Part shown: in pieces, positions 39,945-48,599 of the stretch | How positions within the stretch are numbered: position 1 is the stretch's first letter | Layout: every line of letters starts with the position of its first letter | DNA from: Streptomyces fulvoviolaceus | GTDB lineage: Bacteria > Actinomycetota > Actinomycetes > Streptomycetales > Streptomycetaceae | Assembly: GCF_000718165.1 (NCBI RefSeq) | Contig: NZ_JOEY01000035.1 | Coordinates: 41,343 to 105,342, forward strand | Length of the DNA: 64,000 bases | Direction of reading: 5' to 3' | The notes under the pieces: model-generated | The model's input: the letters and a program-made list of their open reading frames with translations, nothing else | The model's database searches: none | What the model was told of the DNA's origin: nothing | Position numbers and translations under genes: made by a program

Positions 39945-40849
39945 CACTGACCAGCGCCTCCAAGGCGCCACCCCGCACCCGCGGCGACGGCCCGCCGTTC
40001 CTCATGGCCCTGCCGGCACTGCTGCTGTTCGCTCTGTTCGCCCTCGTGCCGATGGCGATCGTGGTCTACCTGAGCTTCACCAGATGGGACGGCCTGGGTG
40101 CCCCCTCCTGGACAGGCTTCGACAACTGGCGTACGGCCCTGACGAGCGACGTCACCCGGCACGCCCTGTGGCTCACCGTCAAGTTGATGGTGGTCTCCTG
40201 GGTGGTGCAGACCCCGCTCAGTCTGCTGCTGGGCGTGTTCGTCGCCGGAAAGCAGCGGTACAGGGCCTTGCTGGCGGTGTTCTACTTCGTCCCGCTGCTG
40301 ATCTCCACGGCGGCGATCGCCGTCATCTTCAAGAACCTGCTCGACCCGAACTTCGGCCTCGGGGCGGTGCTCGACCTGCCGCTGCTGAACCAGAACTGGC
40401 TGGGCGATCCCGAACTCGCCTTCTACGCCGTGGTGTTCGTCATCTCCTGGCAGTTCCTGCCCTTCCACACCCTGCTCTACCAGGCCGGAGCCCGGCAGAT
40501 CCCCGCCTCGCTGTACGAGGCCGCCGCGATCGACGGAGCGGGCCGGCTCAAGCAGTTCTGGCACATCACCCTGCCCCAGCTGCGCTACACGATCGTCACC
40601 TCCTCCACGCTGATGACCGTCGGCTCCCTCACCTACTTCGACCTGGTCTTCGTCCTCACCGGCGGCGGCCCCGGCTACGCGACCCGCATCCTGCCGCTCG
40701 ACATGTACATCACCGGCTTCCAGAGCAACGAGATGGGCCTCGCCAGCGCCATCTCCGTGGTGCTCGTGCTGGCCGGACTGGTCCTCTCCCTCGCCCTCGT
40801 CCGGTTCTCCGGCTTCAGCCGGATGCGCAGCCAGCAGGCAGGTATGTGA
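39941..40849 (+). CDS. Oligosaccharide ABC transporter, permease 1 (MalF type)
   Basis: A 302-residue inner-membrane permease with six predicted helices. The first follows a short cytoplasmic tail (FLMALPALLLFALFALVPMA). The conserved EAA loop is YEAAAIDGAGRLKQFWHITL near residue 190, which couples to the ATPase. A GTG start overlaps the binding-protein stop, and its own stop overlaps the next ATG by one base. It resembles BxlF-type permeases of xylobiose/cello-oligosaccharide uptake; the substrate is inferred from the neighbouring beta-glycosidases. Confidence 0.92.
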   Translation: MTLTSASKAPPRTRGDGPPFLMALPALLLFALFALVPMAIVVYLSFTRWDGLGAPSWTGFDNWRTALTSDVTRHALWLTVKLMVVSWVVQTPLSLLLGVFVAGKQRYRALLAVFYFVPLLISTAAIAVIFKNLLDPNFGLGAVLDLPLLNQNWLGDPELAFYAVVFVISWQFLPFHTLLYQAGARQIPASLYEAAAIDGAGRLKQFWHITLPQLRYTIVTSSTLMTVGSLTYFDLVFVLTGGGPGYATRILPLDMYITGFQSNEMGLASAISVVLVLAGLVLSLALVRFSGFSRMRSQQAGM

Positions 40850-41763
40850 TGTCCGCGCTCTCCCACGCCCCGTCCACCGAGCCTCCCGGCGCACCATCGC
40901 GCCCGCTCTCACCCGCGCCACCATCAGGCCGCGCCCGCCTCAGGCGGCTGGGCCGCAGCAACCCCCTCGGTGCGCTGGGCGGCCTGGTCTGGCTCGTGAT
41001 CGTGCTCGTTCCCGTGTACTGGGTCGTCGTCACCAGCCTGCGCACCCGCGAGGGCTACTTCGAGGCCAATCCCCTCTCCGTCCCGACCGACCCGACCCTG
41101 GAGAACTACCGCCAGGTCCTCGACAACGGCTTCACCCACTACCTGCTCAACAGCCTGGTGGTCACGACCGGCGCCACCCTGCTGACCCTCGCGGTGTCCT
41201 TCCTCGCCGCCTACGCCATCGTGCGCGGCACCAGCCGGGCACTGCGCTGGGCGTTCAGTGTGTTCCTGCTCGGGCTCGCCATCCCGCTGCAGGCCACGAT
41301 CATCCCGGTGTACTACCTGATCGCCAAGGCGCAGATGTACGACACCCTGCTCGCGATCGTGCTGCCCTCGGCGGCGTTCGCCATCCCGCTCACCGTGATC
41401 ATCCTGGTCAACTTCCTGCGGGACATCCCCGACGAGCTGTACGAGTCCATGCGCGCCGAGGGCGCCGGGCACTGGCGCATGCTGTGGAGCCTGGCACTCC
41501 CGCTGTCCCGCCCCGCGCTGATCACGGTCACGATCTACGACGCGCTCAACGTCTGGAACGGCTTCCTCTTCCCGCTGATCCTGACCCAGAGCCCGGACAA
41601 GCGGGTCCTGCCCCTGTTCGTGTGGAGTTTCCAGGGCGAGTTCACGATCAATGTCCCCGCGATCCTCGCCGCTGTCGTCCTCTCCACCCTCCCGATCGTC
41701 GCCCTCTACATCCTCGGGCGCCGACAGCTCGTCAGCGGACTCACCGCCGGCTTCGGCAAGTGA
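40849..41763 (+). CDS. Oligosaccharide ABC transporter, permease 2 (MalG type)
   Basis: A 304-residue permease with six helices after a Pro-rich ~45-residue cytoplasmic N-terminus. First helix LGGLVWLVIVLVPVYWVVVT, then the EAA loop YESMRAEGAGHWRMLWSLAL, and a C-terminal LYILGRRQLVSGLTAGFGK tail typical of MalG-type subunits. It overlaps the MalF-type gene by one base (TGATG). The 121-bp gap to the secreted GH3 gene suggests that gene belongs to the same or a closely following transcript. Confidence 0.92.
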   Translation: MSALSHAPSTEPPGAPSRPLSPAPPSGRARLRRLGRSNPLGALGGLVWLVIVLVPVYWVVVTSLRTREGYFEANPLSVPTDPTLENYRQVLDNGFTHYLLNSLVVTTGATLLTLAVSFLAAYAIVRGTSRALRWAFSVFLLGLAIPLQATIIPVYYLIAKAQMYDTLLAIVLPSAAFAIPLTVIILVNFLRDIPDELYESMRAEGAGHWRMLWSLALPLSRPALITVTIYDALNVWNGFLFPLILTQSPDKRVLPLFVWSFQGEFTINVPAILAAVVLSTLPIVALYILGRRQLVSGLTAGFGK

Positions 41764-41884
41764 GCCACTGACAATCCACCGGACCGCGGCCTCCCGGTGA
41801 CGGTTGGCCCGGACGCCGTCCGCGACCACATCGGCGTCCGCTGTCCCGCATTCCGCTGCCTCGTTGCCACAAGGAAGTGATGCA

Positions 41885-44491
41885 ATGCCGCACGCACACA
41901 GACAAGGGAAAAAAGCAGGAGGAAGAATCCGTACCCTCGGCGGGCTCGCCCTCGCCTCCCTGCTCGTCGCACTGACCGGTGTCACCCCGGTCGGCGCCGC
42001 GGAGCGGGCCCCGGCCGGCCAACCATGGCGCGACCCGCACCAACCCGCCTCGACGCGCGCCGATGAACTGCTCGCGGTACTGACCCAGGACGAGAAGATC
42101 GCAGTGGCACTGGACGATCTCGCACCCCTGGCGCGATACGGGATCCCTCTCCTGAACTCGCACGACGGCCCCAGCGGGATCGGCCTGAGCGGGACCACCG
42201 CCTTCCCGTCCTCCCAGGCTCTCGCCGCCACCTTCAGTACCACCCATGCGAAGGCGGTCGGCACCTCCATCGCCGACGAACTACGGGGTAAGGGACGCAA
42301 CGTCTGGCTCGGCCCGGCCGCCGATGTCACCCGCACCCCGCTGGCAGGACGGCAACCGGAGAACCTCGGCGAGGACCCCTACCTGACCGGAAAGCTGGCC
42401 TCGGCCGAGGCCGCCGCGGCGAAGGCACAGAACGTGCTGGTCACGGCCAAGCACTACACAGCGAACAGCCAGGAGTACAACCGCCTGGGCCTGACCGGAT
42501 CAACCGCGTCGACCGGGGGAATCGACGTCAAGGTCTCCGAGCGGGCCCTGCGCGAGATCTACGGCGCGCCGTTCCACGAACTGGTCACCGCAGGCGGAGC
42601 GGACGCCGTGATGTGCTCGTACAACCGCGTCAACGGCACGCAGGCCTGCGAGAACAAGACGCTGCTCGACCCGCTGAAGTCCGCGTTCGACGGGGTCGTC
42701 ACCCCCGACTACATGTTCGCCGTGCGCGACCAGGCCGCGGCAGCCAACGCGGGCGTCGACATTCCGCAGTACGACCAGGGCAGCGGCGGACGCACCGCGG
42801 ACATCTTCACGTCTGGGGCTGTTCCCCAGGCACGGCTCGACGACATCGTGCGCCGCACGCTGTTCGCGATCTTCGACTCCGGTGTCTTCGACCACCCGGT
42901 GGGCACGGCCAGGGACGTCGTGAGCACAGCCGAGCACCGCCGACTGGCTGCCGCCGTGGCCGCGGACAGCATGGTCCTGCTGCGGAACAAGGGCAACACC
43001 CTCCCGTTGACCGGCCGGCAAGGCCGCTCGATCGCCGTCATCGGCCCGGCCGGTGAGGATGCCATCTACACGGGCGGTGGCTCCGCGGCGGTCCCGACGA
43101 CCGTCGGCAGCAACGTGACCCCGCTGGAAGGGATTACCGCCCGCGCCGGTACGGGCGTCACGGTGACCGCGGCGCAGGGATCCGCGGGCGACACCGCGGC
43201 GAAGACCGCCGTACCGACCGAGGCCCTCACGACCAGGGACGGCACCACTCCAGGCCTGACCGCCACCTACTGGAACAACGCGGACTTCAGCGGCAGCCCG
43301 GCGCTGACCCGCACCGAGGCCGGCCCGGGCCTCACCACACCACCGACCGGCATGACGTCACCGTATTCGGTGCGCTGGAAGGGCACCCTCACCCCGCCCG
43401 AGACCGGCCTGTACCGGTTCACCATGCTCGGCCGGGGCGTCGCCTCCCTGTACATCGACGGCAAGCAGGTGAGCACGGGCTACCGGGAGGGAGCCAACTT
43501 CTACAGGGGGCTGGAGTACCCCATCCAGGGCAGCGTCCGGCTCACCGCAGGCCGCCCCGTCGACATCCGCGTCGACTACGCCGACACCCTCGGGTACGGC
43601 GGACTCCCCGGTGGCCTCACCGTCGGCTGGCAGACCCCCGCGCAGTCACAGATCCCCGCCGCCGTCACCGCCGCCCGCGCGGCCGACGTAGCCGTCGTGT
43701 TCGCCCAGGCTGCCTCCGGCGAGGGCATGGACCGCTCGAGCCTCGCACTGCCTGGCGACCAGAACCAGCTCATTGAAGCCGTCGCGAAGGCCAACCCCCG
43801 TACGGTCGTGGTGCTCAACACGGGCGGCCCCGTGCTGATGCCCTGGCTGAACGACGTCGACTCCGTCGTTCAGGCCTGGTACCCCGGACAGGAGTTCGGC
43901 ACAGCCCTCGCACGGATCCTCTTCGGGGACACGAATCCCAGCGGCCGGCTCCCGGTCACCTTCCCCGCGTCGGACACCCAGGGGCCCGCTGCGGCGAACA
44001 CACCACTGACCTATCCCGGGGTCGTCGAGGCAGGGAACGCGTCCCAGTCGTACAGCGAAGGCGTCTACGTCGGCTACCGCTGGTATCAGAAGACGGGCCA
44101 GAAACCGTTGTTCCCCTTCGGATTCGGCCTCTCCTACGGACACTTCACGACCCGTGCCAAGGTCGTCACGGGCGGGACGGGGGACACTGTCGGGAAGGTC
44201 CAGGTCGAGATCGGCAGCACAGGCCGGTACGCGGGCCGGGCCACTGTGCAGGCATACGTCGGCCACCTGCCCACTGACGTCGACACTCCTTCGCGTCAGT
44301 TGGCAGGCTTCGACGGCGTCCGGCTGAGTCCCGGCCGGAACGGGCACGTCACGCTCATGATCAAACGGCGGTCGGTGTCGTACTTCGACGAGGCGCGTGA
44401 CACCTGGGTCACCCCGAAGGGGCGGGTTCCGGTGTACGTCGGAACATCCTCTGCCGACGCGCACTTCGCGGGCTGGGTGGACGTCCGGTAG
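41885..44491 (+). CDS. Secreted GH3 beta-glucosidase with PA14 domain
   Basis: An 868-residue secreted GH3 enzyme. The Sec signal peptide (RTLGGLALASLLVALTGVT) has predicted cleavage after VGAA near residue 40. The N-terminal barrel has NSHDGPSGIGLSG, AKHYTANSQEYNR, CSYNRVNGTQACENK and the likely nucleophile Asp in FDGVVTPDYMFAV, where the usual motif is SDW. GH3_C is interrupted by a PA14 domain at about 455-590 (GLTATYWNNADFSG, TGLYRFTMLGRGVASLYIDG), as in KmBglI-type enzymes. GH3_C then resumes (SGEGMDRSSLALPGDQNQLI) and an FnIII-like end closes it. AAGGAAG precedes the ATG. It probably degrades oligosaccharides outside the cell before import. Confidence 0.9.
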   Translation: MPHAHRQGKKAGGRIRTLGGLALASLLVALTGVTPVGAAERAPAGQPWRDPHQPASTRADELLAVLTQDEKIAVALDDLAPLARYGIPLLNSHDGPSGIGLSGTTAFPSSQALAATFSTTHAKAVGTSIADELRGKGRNVWLGPAADVTRTPLAGRQPENLGEDPYLTGKLASAEAAAAKAQNVLVTAKHYTANSQEYNRLGLTGSTASTGGIDVKVSERALREIYGAPFHELVTAGGADAVMCSYNRVNGTQACENKTLLDPLKSAFDGVVTPDYMFAVRDQAAAANAGVDIPQYDQGSGGRTADIFTSGAVPQARLDDIVRRTLFAIFDSGVFDHPVGTARDVVSTAEHRRLAAAVAADSMVLLRNKGNTLPLTGRQGRSIAVIGPAGEDAIYTGGGSAAVPTTVGSNVTPLEGITARAGTGVTVTAAQGSAGDTAAKTAVPTEALTTRDGTTPGLTATYWNNADFSGSPALTRTEAGPGLTTPPTGMTSPYSVRWKGTLTPPETGLYRFTMLGRGVASLYIDGKQVSTGYREGANFYRGLEYPIQGSVRLTAGRPVDIRVDYADTLGYGGLPGGLTVGWQTPAQSQIPAAVTAARAADVAVVFAQAASGEGMDRSSLALPGDQNQLIEAVAKANPRTVVVLNTGGPVLMPWLNDVDSVVQAWYPGQEFGTALARILFGDTNPSGRLPVTFPASDTQGPAAANTPLTYPGVVEAGNASQSYSEGVYVGYRWYQKTGQKPLFPFGFGLSYGHFTTRAKVVTGGTGDTVGKVQVEIGSTGRYAGRATVQAYVGHLPTDVDTPSRQLAGFDGVRLSPGRNGHVTLMIKRRSVSYFDEARDTWVTPKGRVPVYVGTSSADAHFAGWVDVR

Positions 44492-44499
44492 CGGTGAGC

Positions 44500-44543
44500 G
44501 GTTGAGGGGCCGGGCGGGTCCGTCGCCGCCCGGCCCCTCAACC
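44500..44543 (+). terminator. Strong terminator hairpin after the secreted GH3
   Basis: A perfect 18-bp inverted repeat (GGTTGAGGGGCCGGGCGG paired with its complement at 44526-44543) with an 8-nt loop, nine bases after the GH3 stop. It also faces the convergent SDR gene 260 bp away. Confidence 0.85.
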
Positions 44544-44806
44544 GGTGGGTGACGGGCGGTGTGCAGGGTCGGCGTGGCCCCCGCTGGGATCAAGCTCGTC
44601 TTCGACGAGACCAAGGGGCCGTCGGAAAGGGACCTGGCCACAGACACATCGCCGGCGGCCCACCCAACGCACGCACGGTGCGAAGCGGCGGGGACGGGAA
44701 ACGGAGCGAGAGCCACCGCGTCGGTCACCGGCCCTCCTCGGATCCGATCGCTGTCAGCCAGCCAGTAATCACACCACGGCGGAGTCAGCCAGTGGCTCCG
44801 GTGAGC
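44544..44806. other. Intergenic stretch without recognised gene
   Basis: Between the terminator and the SDR stop at 44807 I see no convincing gene. Open frames here are short and lack family motifs or Shine-Dalgarno sequences. Confidence 0.5.
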
Positions 44807-45589
44807 CTACGACTGGCCGTAGCGGCTGGCGGGGGTCGGGCTGTTGCCGTCCAGGAGCGCGGTTTCGGCGGCCAGAAGGGCATCGAGTGCGGCGTCCTGG
44901 TCCTCCAGACCGGGGATGCATATCGTCTCGCCCAACTGCAGACCGGCCAGGCTGGCCTGGGCCACGCCTTCCGCGGTCATGGCGTAGGGCAGGTCGCGCG
45001 CGTGGCCACCGTTGAACTCCGTTGCCACCACACCCGGGCAGACGACCTGGGTGCGGATGGCGGTGTCGACGAGTTCGAGGGCGAGGGTCCGCGTGAAGGC
45101 CACCGTGGAGGCCTTCGCGGCCGCGTACAGAGTGCGGGGCGGCATGTGCGGGTTGGCCAGTCCGGCACTGAAGGCGAGCAGCGAGGCGACGGTGATGATG
45201 GTGCCCTCGTCGGCGGCCAGCATGCCCGGAAGAGCGGCATGGACGAGCTGGATGGACGCGCCGGCGTTCAGGGTGATCAGCTTGCCGATCTCGTCCGCGT
45301 CGACGCGAGCCAGCGGGGCGTAGCCACCGGCTCCTGCATTGCTGATCAGCATTCGGACGTCGCCGGCAGCCAATCGTTTGGTCACCGCATCGAGGCCTTC
45401 GCGCGTCCCGAGGTCCGCGGGAAGCACCTCGACTGCGGCACCGGCCGCGCGGACCTCGTCCGCCAGCTCGGAGAGGCGATCGGCCCCCCGAGCGACCAGG
45501 ACGAAGTCATGGTCAGTCGCGAGACGGCGGGTGTATGCGGCACCGATGCCGGACGAGGCACCGGTGATGAGAGCAAGTGTGCGAGACAT
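44807..45589 (-). CDS. Short-chain dehydrogenase/reductase
   Basis: A 260-residue classical SDR. The cofactor motif is ALITGASSGIGAAYTRRLA at the N-terminus. NNAG is replaced by SNAGAGG near 83-90. The active-site Ser lies in IITVASLLAF and the YxxxK pair in TLYAAAKASTVAFT. The LxPG-type loop CPGVVATEFN follows. ADH-type NAD(P) preference is not decided. The ATG at 45589 is 33 bp from a perfect palindrome in the divergent promoter, and the MarR gene at 45662 lies on the other side. It is probably controlled by that regulator. The function (detoxification of a carbonyl or lipid-type substrate) is inferred only. Confidence 0.88.
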   Translation of the reverse strand: MSRTLALITGASSGIGAAYTRRLATDHDFVLVARGADRLSELADEVRAAGAAVEVLPADLGTREGLDAVTKRLAAGDVRMLISNAGAGGYAPLARVDADEIGKLITLNAGASIQLVHAALPGMLAADEGTIITVASLLAFSAGLANPHMPPRTLYAAAKASTVAFTRTLALELVDTAIRTQVVCPGVVATEFNGGHARDLPYAMTAEGVAQASLAGLQLGETICIPGLEDQDAALDALLAAETALLDGNSPTPASRYGQS

Positions 45590-45621
45590 GAGACCAGAGT
45601 CAATCAAACGCATGTTAACTG

Positions 45622-45633
45622 TCAAGCGCTTGA
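45622..45633. promoter_or_regulatory. Operator palindrome between SDR and MarR genes
   Basis: Perfect 12-bp palindrome TCAAGCGCTTGA in the gap between divergent genes, the expected kind of site for a MarR dimer. It lies 33 bp before the SDR start and 28 bp before the preferred MarR start. Confidence 0.65.
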
Positions 45634-45661
45634 TATGAATCCAGTGGCGTACTCTCGCGGC

Positions 45662-46117
45662 GTGAGACACGATGACGAGGAGCCGGTCGGAGCCGACGCA
45701 CTGGACCGGGTGAGCTGGGCGCTGCGTCAGGCGGACTGGGCCGTGCAGGGCCTGAAGGAGCAGCGGCTGCGGTCGCTGGGCATGGCGGCGGCGCACTACG
45801 CCCTGCTGATCTGCATCCACTTTGATCCCGGCCTGACCGGCGCGGAGCTCGCCCGGCGCCTGAACGTCACCCCGCAAGCGGTGGCATCCCTGGTGGCCCG
45901 CCTGGAGGGCCGTGGCCAACTGGAACGCCGACCGCACCCGCGCCACCGTCACGTACAGGAGCTCCATCTCACCGATGCCGGGCGCGAGGCCCTGCGTGAG
46001 GCCGATGCCCTGGTGGTGGAAGTCGAACGACAGGCAACAGAAAAGCTGGGCCCGGAGGGCACCGCACTGCTGACGGCGCTGCTCCGCCAGGTGACCGAAG
46101 CGGCCCGGGAGGCCTGA
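45662..46117 (+). CDS. MarR family transcriptional regulator
   Basis: A 151-residue MarR regulator. The winged helix is GLTGAELARRLNVTPQAVAS then LEGRGQLERRPHPRHRHV, and the wing end is ELHLTDAGREALREADALVV. The GTG at 45662 is preferred because the ATG at 45635 would start right on the operator palindrome; that ATG would add nine residues. It is divergent from the SDR gene at 45589 and probably represses both. The sequence is distinct from the MarR at 3118, and its operator (TCAAGCGCTTGA) differs from the TTGCTTGACTTA type. Confidence 0.88.
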   Translation: MRHDDEEPVGADALDRVSWALRQADWAVQGLKEQRLRSLGMAAAHYALLICIHFDPGLTGAELARRLNVTPQAVASLVARLEGRGQLERRPHPRHRHVQELHLTDAGREALREADALVVEVERQATEKLGPEGTALLTALLRQVTEAAREA

Positions 46118-46313
46118 CCAGTGCGGCAGTACAGCACGTTCCGTTGCTGTCGCGACCGGTGCCCACCTTCGCGGAGACCTTGGCCAGAGAGCCCACAGCG
46201 AATGTGTCCTTGCGGTAGCTGGAGAGCTTGACCTCGATCGGATCTGAGAGGCCTTCGGCTTTCTGCGCAGAGGGCTTGATCTGTCGAAATAGGGTTCCTG
46301 TTCGTGTGATCCC
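46118..46313. other. Remnant-rich stretch with an unrecognised minus-strand coding fragment
   Basis: No intact gene. A minus-strand frame at about 46150-46290 reads like a conserved protein end (LSDPIEVKLSSYRKDTFAVG then LAKVSAKVGTGRDS), but I do not recognise the family, and it lacks start and context. The sequence GTCGAAATAGGGTTCCTG at 46283-46300 has a near copy at 51393. Confidence 0.4.
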
Positions 46314-46485
46314 GTGGTGGTCGGGGCTAAACGGGTGTTGGCGATCGCGGTCTCGTTGGCCGAGAACATCGCGGCGGCGCCAGCTCTGGAGTGGAAGCCG
46401 GTGCTCGCCGCGGGATGGCCTCCGGTCGCCTTGCTCCTGTCGGTCGAGCTGCTGGTGCACAGGCCGGCCGATGGGGCGGCTGATA
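46314..46485 (+). pseudogene. DUF2637/SpdB-like membrane protein, N-terminal fragment
   Basis: The frame starting at GTG 46314 encodes KRVLAIAVSLAENIAAAPAL, EWKPVLAAGWPPVALLLSVE and LLVHRP. This closely resembles the membrane segment of DUF2637-type proteins in Streptomyces integrative plasmids and conjugative elements. After about residue 57 the similarity stops. A fragment resembling the C-terminal region of such proteins occurs at about 62757-62895, on the same strand, beyond the catabolic island. I read both as pieces of one broken gene. Confidence 0.6.
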
Positions 46486-46786
46486 TGTCTGAGAGCAATG
46501 GTCTGGCGACGAGTGAGCGTCCATGGGGCGATCGCCCGCCGACCCTCGATGGTGATCAGCGACGGCTCGAGGCTGAGCGGACCGGCTCGTCAGTCGAAGC
46601 GGCGGAGGAGGTATTCGTGTCCCGCTCCGCGTTACACCGCATGGTGGACGAGAGCGAGGTAGCAGAAGCGGTCGTGGCCATGCTGCGCATGCCGGGCCTC
46701 TGCGCCGGCGGAGATCGACCTCTCCGCCGGCGTGGTCGGACGGTGACACATGAGTGTCATCGCTGGCCGTGCTCTTCAGCCGCTCT
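46486..46786. other. Junction stretch without recognised gene
   Basis: The frame from the DUF2637-like fragment stays open to 46859 but shows no family motif here and then overlaps the FAH gene antisense. No promoter or RNA gene is evident. Confidence 0.4.
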
Positions 46787-47686
46787 TCAGCCGATCCGGT
46801 TCTCCAGCCGCCCGATGCCATCGATCTCGGCGACGACAACGTCCCCCGGCTCCAGATAGAGGCCACCGTGGGCGCCCGCTGTGCCCGCCGGTGTGCCAGT
46901 GAGGACGAGATCGCCTGGCTGCAGCGGCGTGAGAGCGCTAAGCGCGGCGATCTGTTGCGCGACTGAGAAGATCATCTGGCCGGTCGTGCTGTCCTGACGC
47001 GTGGTTTCGTTCACACTCAGCCGCAAGCTGAGCGCCAAGGGGTCGGGAACGAATCGCGCTGGAACTATAGATGGGCCAACCGGGGTGAGCGCGCGGCGGC
47101 CCTTGTGCGCCATCCAATCGATTCCGAACATCGGCGACCGAAATCGCTCGTCGCGACACGACAGGTCGTTGGCTACGGTGTACCCGGCAACATAGTCGAG
47201 TGCCCGTTCGGCGTCGACGTCGTCGGCAGTGCGGCCGATGACGGCGACCAGCTCGGCCTCCCAGTCGAGCTTACGGACGTCAGGGGGCTTGGGGACCGTA
47301 GCGCCGTGCCCGCTGAGAGATGTGGGGGGGACCAGGAAATGGAACGGCCTGTCGGTCGCTGGGTCCGGCGGCGTCGCGCCCATCTCCTCGACGTGGTCAC
47401 GGTAGTTGGCGCCCGCGCAGTAGACGGCGGATGGCGCGGGTAGCGGTGGCAGGAATACGGTCTCGGCCGCAGACCGTGACCGTGGCCTGATGCTGCTGGC
47501 GAGCACCTTTTCCACGGCATCGGTCCAACTGTCCCACTCGACGAGCAGTCCGTGCAGATCGTCGGGGACAGCGGCGGGACAGCTGTCGATGGGCACGAGG
47601 TCGGCCAGCGGCCAGACATCCTCGCCACAGGTGATGGCCGGGACGGAACGGCCAGCATGCTCGATCGTGGCAAAGCCGAAAAGCAT
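46787..47686 (-). CDS. Fumarylacetoacetate hydrolase-family enzyme
   Basis: A 299-residue FAH-family protein with an N-terminal lid domain (MLFGFATIEHAGRSVPAI). The FAH core has YCAGANYRDHVEEMG, the metal Glu pair in LDWEAELVAVIGRTA, DYVAGYTVANDLSCRD with the metal Asp, and FGIDWMAHKG. GDLVLTGTPAGTAG and VVAEIDGIGRLENRIG close the fold. GGAGGG precedes the ATG at 47686; the longer open frame upstream overlaps the SMP-30 gene. Enzymes of this type hydrolyse or decarboxylate ring-cleavage products such as acylpyruvates. It is the last gene of the leftward operon headed by the VOC dioxygenase. Confidence 0.88.
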   Translation of the reverse strand: MLFGFATIEHAGRSVPAITCGEDVWPLADLVPIDSCPAAVPDDLHGLLVEWDSWTDAVEKVLASSIRPRSRSAAETVFLPPLPAPSAVYCAGANYRDHVEEMGATPPDPATDRPFHFLVPPTSLSGHGATVPKPPDVRKLDWEAELVAVIGRTADDVDAERALDYVAGYTVANDLSCRDERFRSPMFGIDWMAHKGRRALTPVGPSIVPARFVPDPLALSLRLSVNETTRQDSTTGQMIFSVAQQIAALSALTPLQPGDLVLTGTPAGTAGAHGGLYLEPGDVVVAEIDGIGRLENRIG

Positions 47687-47721
47687 TGGCCCTCCAGTGG
47701 GCGCGCAAGGTGTGGAATCGG

Positions 47722-48585
47722 TCAGGGCCATCCCGCGCCCGGTGCGGACGCGACAGTCACGTGGATTCTTCCGCTGCTGACGCCGCGGGCGAGCCGTTCC
47801 ATGGTGGTGTCGGCCGAGCACAGAAACAGGTGTAAGCGGTTCTCCCCGCCCAGGACGCACGCCACCGCCAGGCGTCCTTCCGCATCAATCGCGTGCGTCT
47901 GCCGCGCGTCGGCGTCGAACCGGATGAACTCACTGCCTCGCAGCAGGGCGACCCAGACGCCATCGTCTCCGTCCAGGCACAGCCCGTCGGGTTCGGTATC
48001 GAGTTGGACGAAAAGCCGCCTGTCGGTAAGCGTCCCGTCCTGGGCGATGCCAAAGGTGCTGACCCGGTGAGCGGCGGTCTCGGCCAAGAACAGCCGATCG
48101 CCGGCAGCGCTGACCGCGATACCGTTGGGAAACATTACATCGTCCGCCACTACGACGGGTGGCTCTTTCATCTCGACCTTGATGACCTGTCCAGGCTTGG
48201 GTGATTCGCCGGCCATCAGGTTGAATCCGGTGGCACCGACGTAGGCGCGGCCATTGCCGTCCACCACCATGTCGTTGAGCAAGCCCGAAGACAGGGTTGA
48301 CAAGTCCGCGAGCAGGTTCAGCCTTCCTGCCGTCACCGTCCATATGCAACGGTCGAAGGCCGTGGCCACGACCAGCTGACCATCAGGCATGAACCCGATT
48401 CCGGCCGGCCGGTTCGGCACGTCGGCAAGCACCGTGATGTTGCCGTCGAGGTCGACGCATTTGACCTTGTAGTCGTGGACGTCGGAAAAGAAGAGCCTCC
48501 CCTGTCGCCACCGTGGGGACTCCGCGTACAAGACCTGGTCGGTCACCAGCTTTTGATCACCCATGCCGGGCAAATCGTTGAACAC
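47722..48585 (-). CDS. SMP-30/gluconolactonase-like lactonase
   Basis: A 287-residue six-bladed beta-propeller of the SMP-30/gluconolactonase/LRE family. AESPRWRQGRLFFSDVH begins the first blade (Glu is a calcium ligand). NRPAGIGFMPDGQLVVAT, SGLLNDMVVDGNGRAYVG (Asn/Asp ligands), MFPNGIAVSAAGDRLFLAET and the C-terminal DTEPDGLCLDGDDGVWVALL follow. A GTG at 48585 with GGAG at proper spacing is chosen; ATG 48564 is the alternative. A GTG at 48639 would overlap the upstream amidohydrolase remnant. It probably hydrolyses a lactone intermediate of the pathway; the substrate is unknown. Confidence 0.85.
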   Translation of the reverse strand: MFNDLPGMGDQKLVTDQVLYAESPRWRQGRLFFSDVHDYKVKCVDLDGNITVLADVPNRPAGIGFMPDGQLVVATAFDRCIWTVTAGRLNLLADLSTLSSGLLNDMVVDGNGRAYVGATGFNLMAGESPKPGQVIKVEMKEPPVVVADDVMFPNGIAVSAAGDRLFLAETAAHRVSTFGIAQDGTLTDRRLFVQLDTEPDGLCLDGDDGVWVALLRGSEFIRFDADARQTHAIDAEGRLAVACVLGGENRLHLFLCSADTTMERLARGVSSGRIHVTVASAPGAGWP

Positions 48586-48599
48586 GGCACCACTCCAAG

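Noticed and set aside
38451..39971. Minus-strand open frame opposite the sugar-binding protein
   Set aside because: Shadow frame lacking any recognisable domain; the plus-strand lipoprotein is certain.
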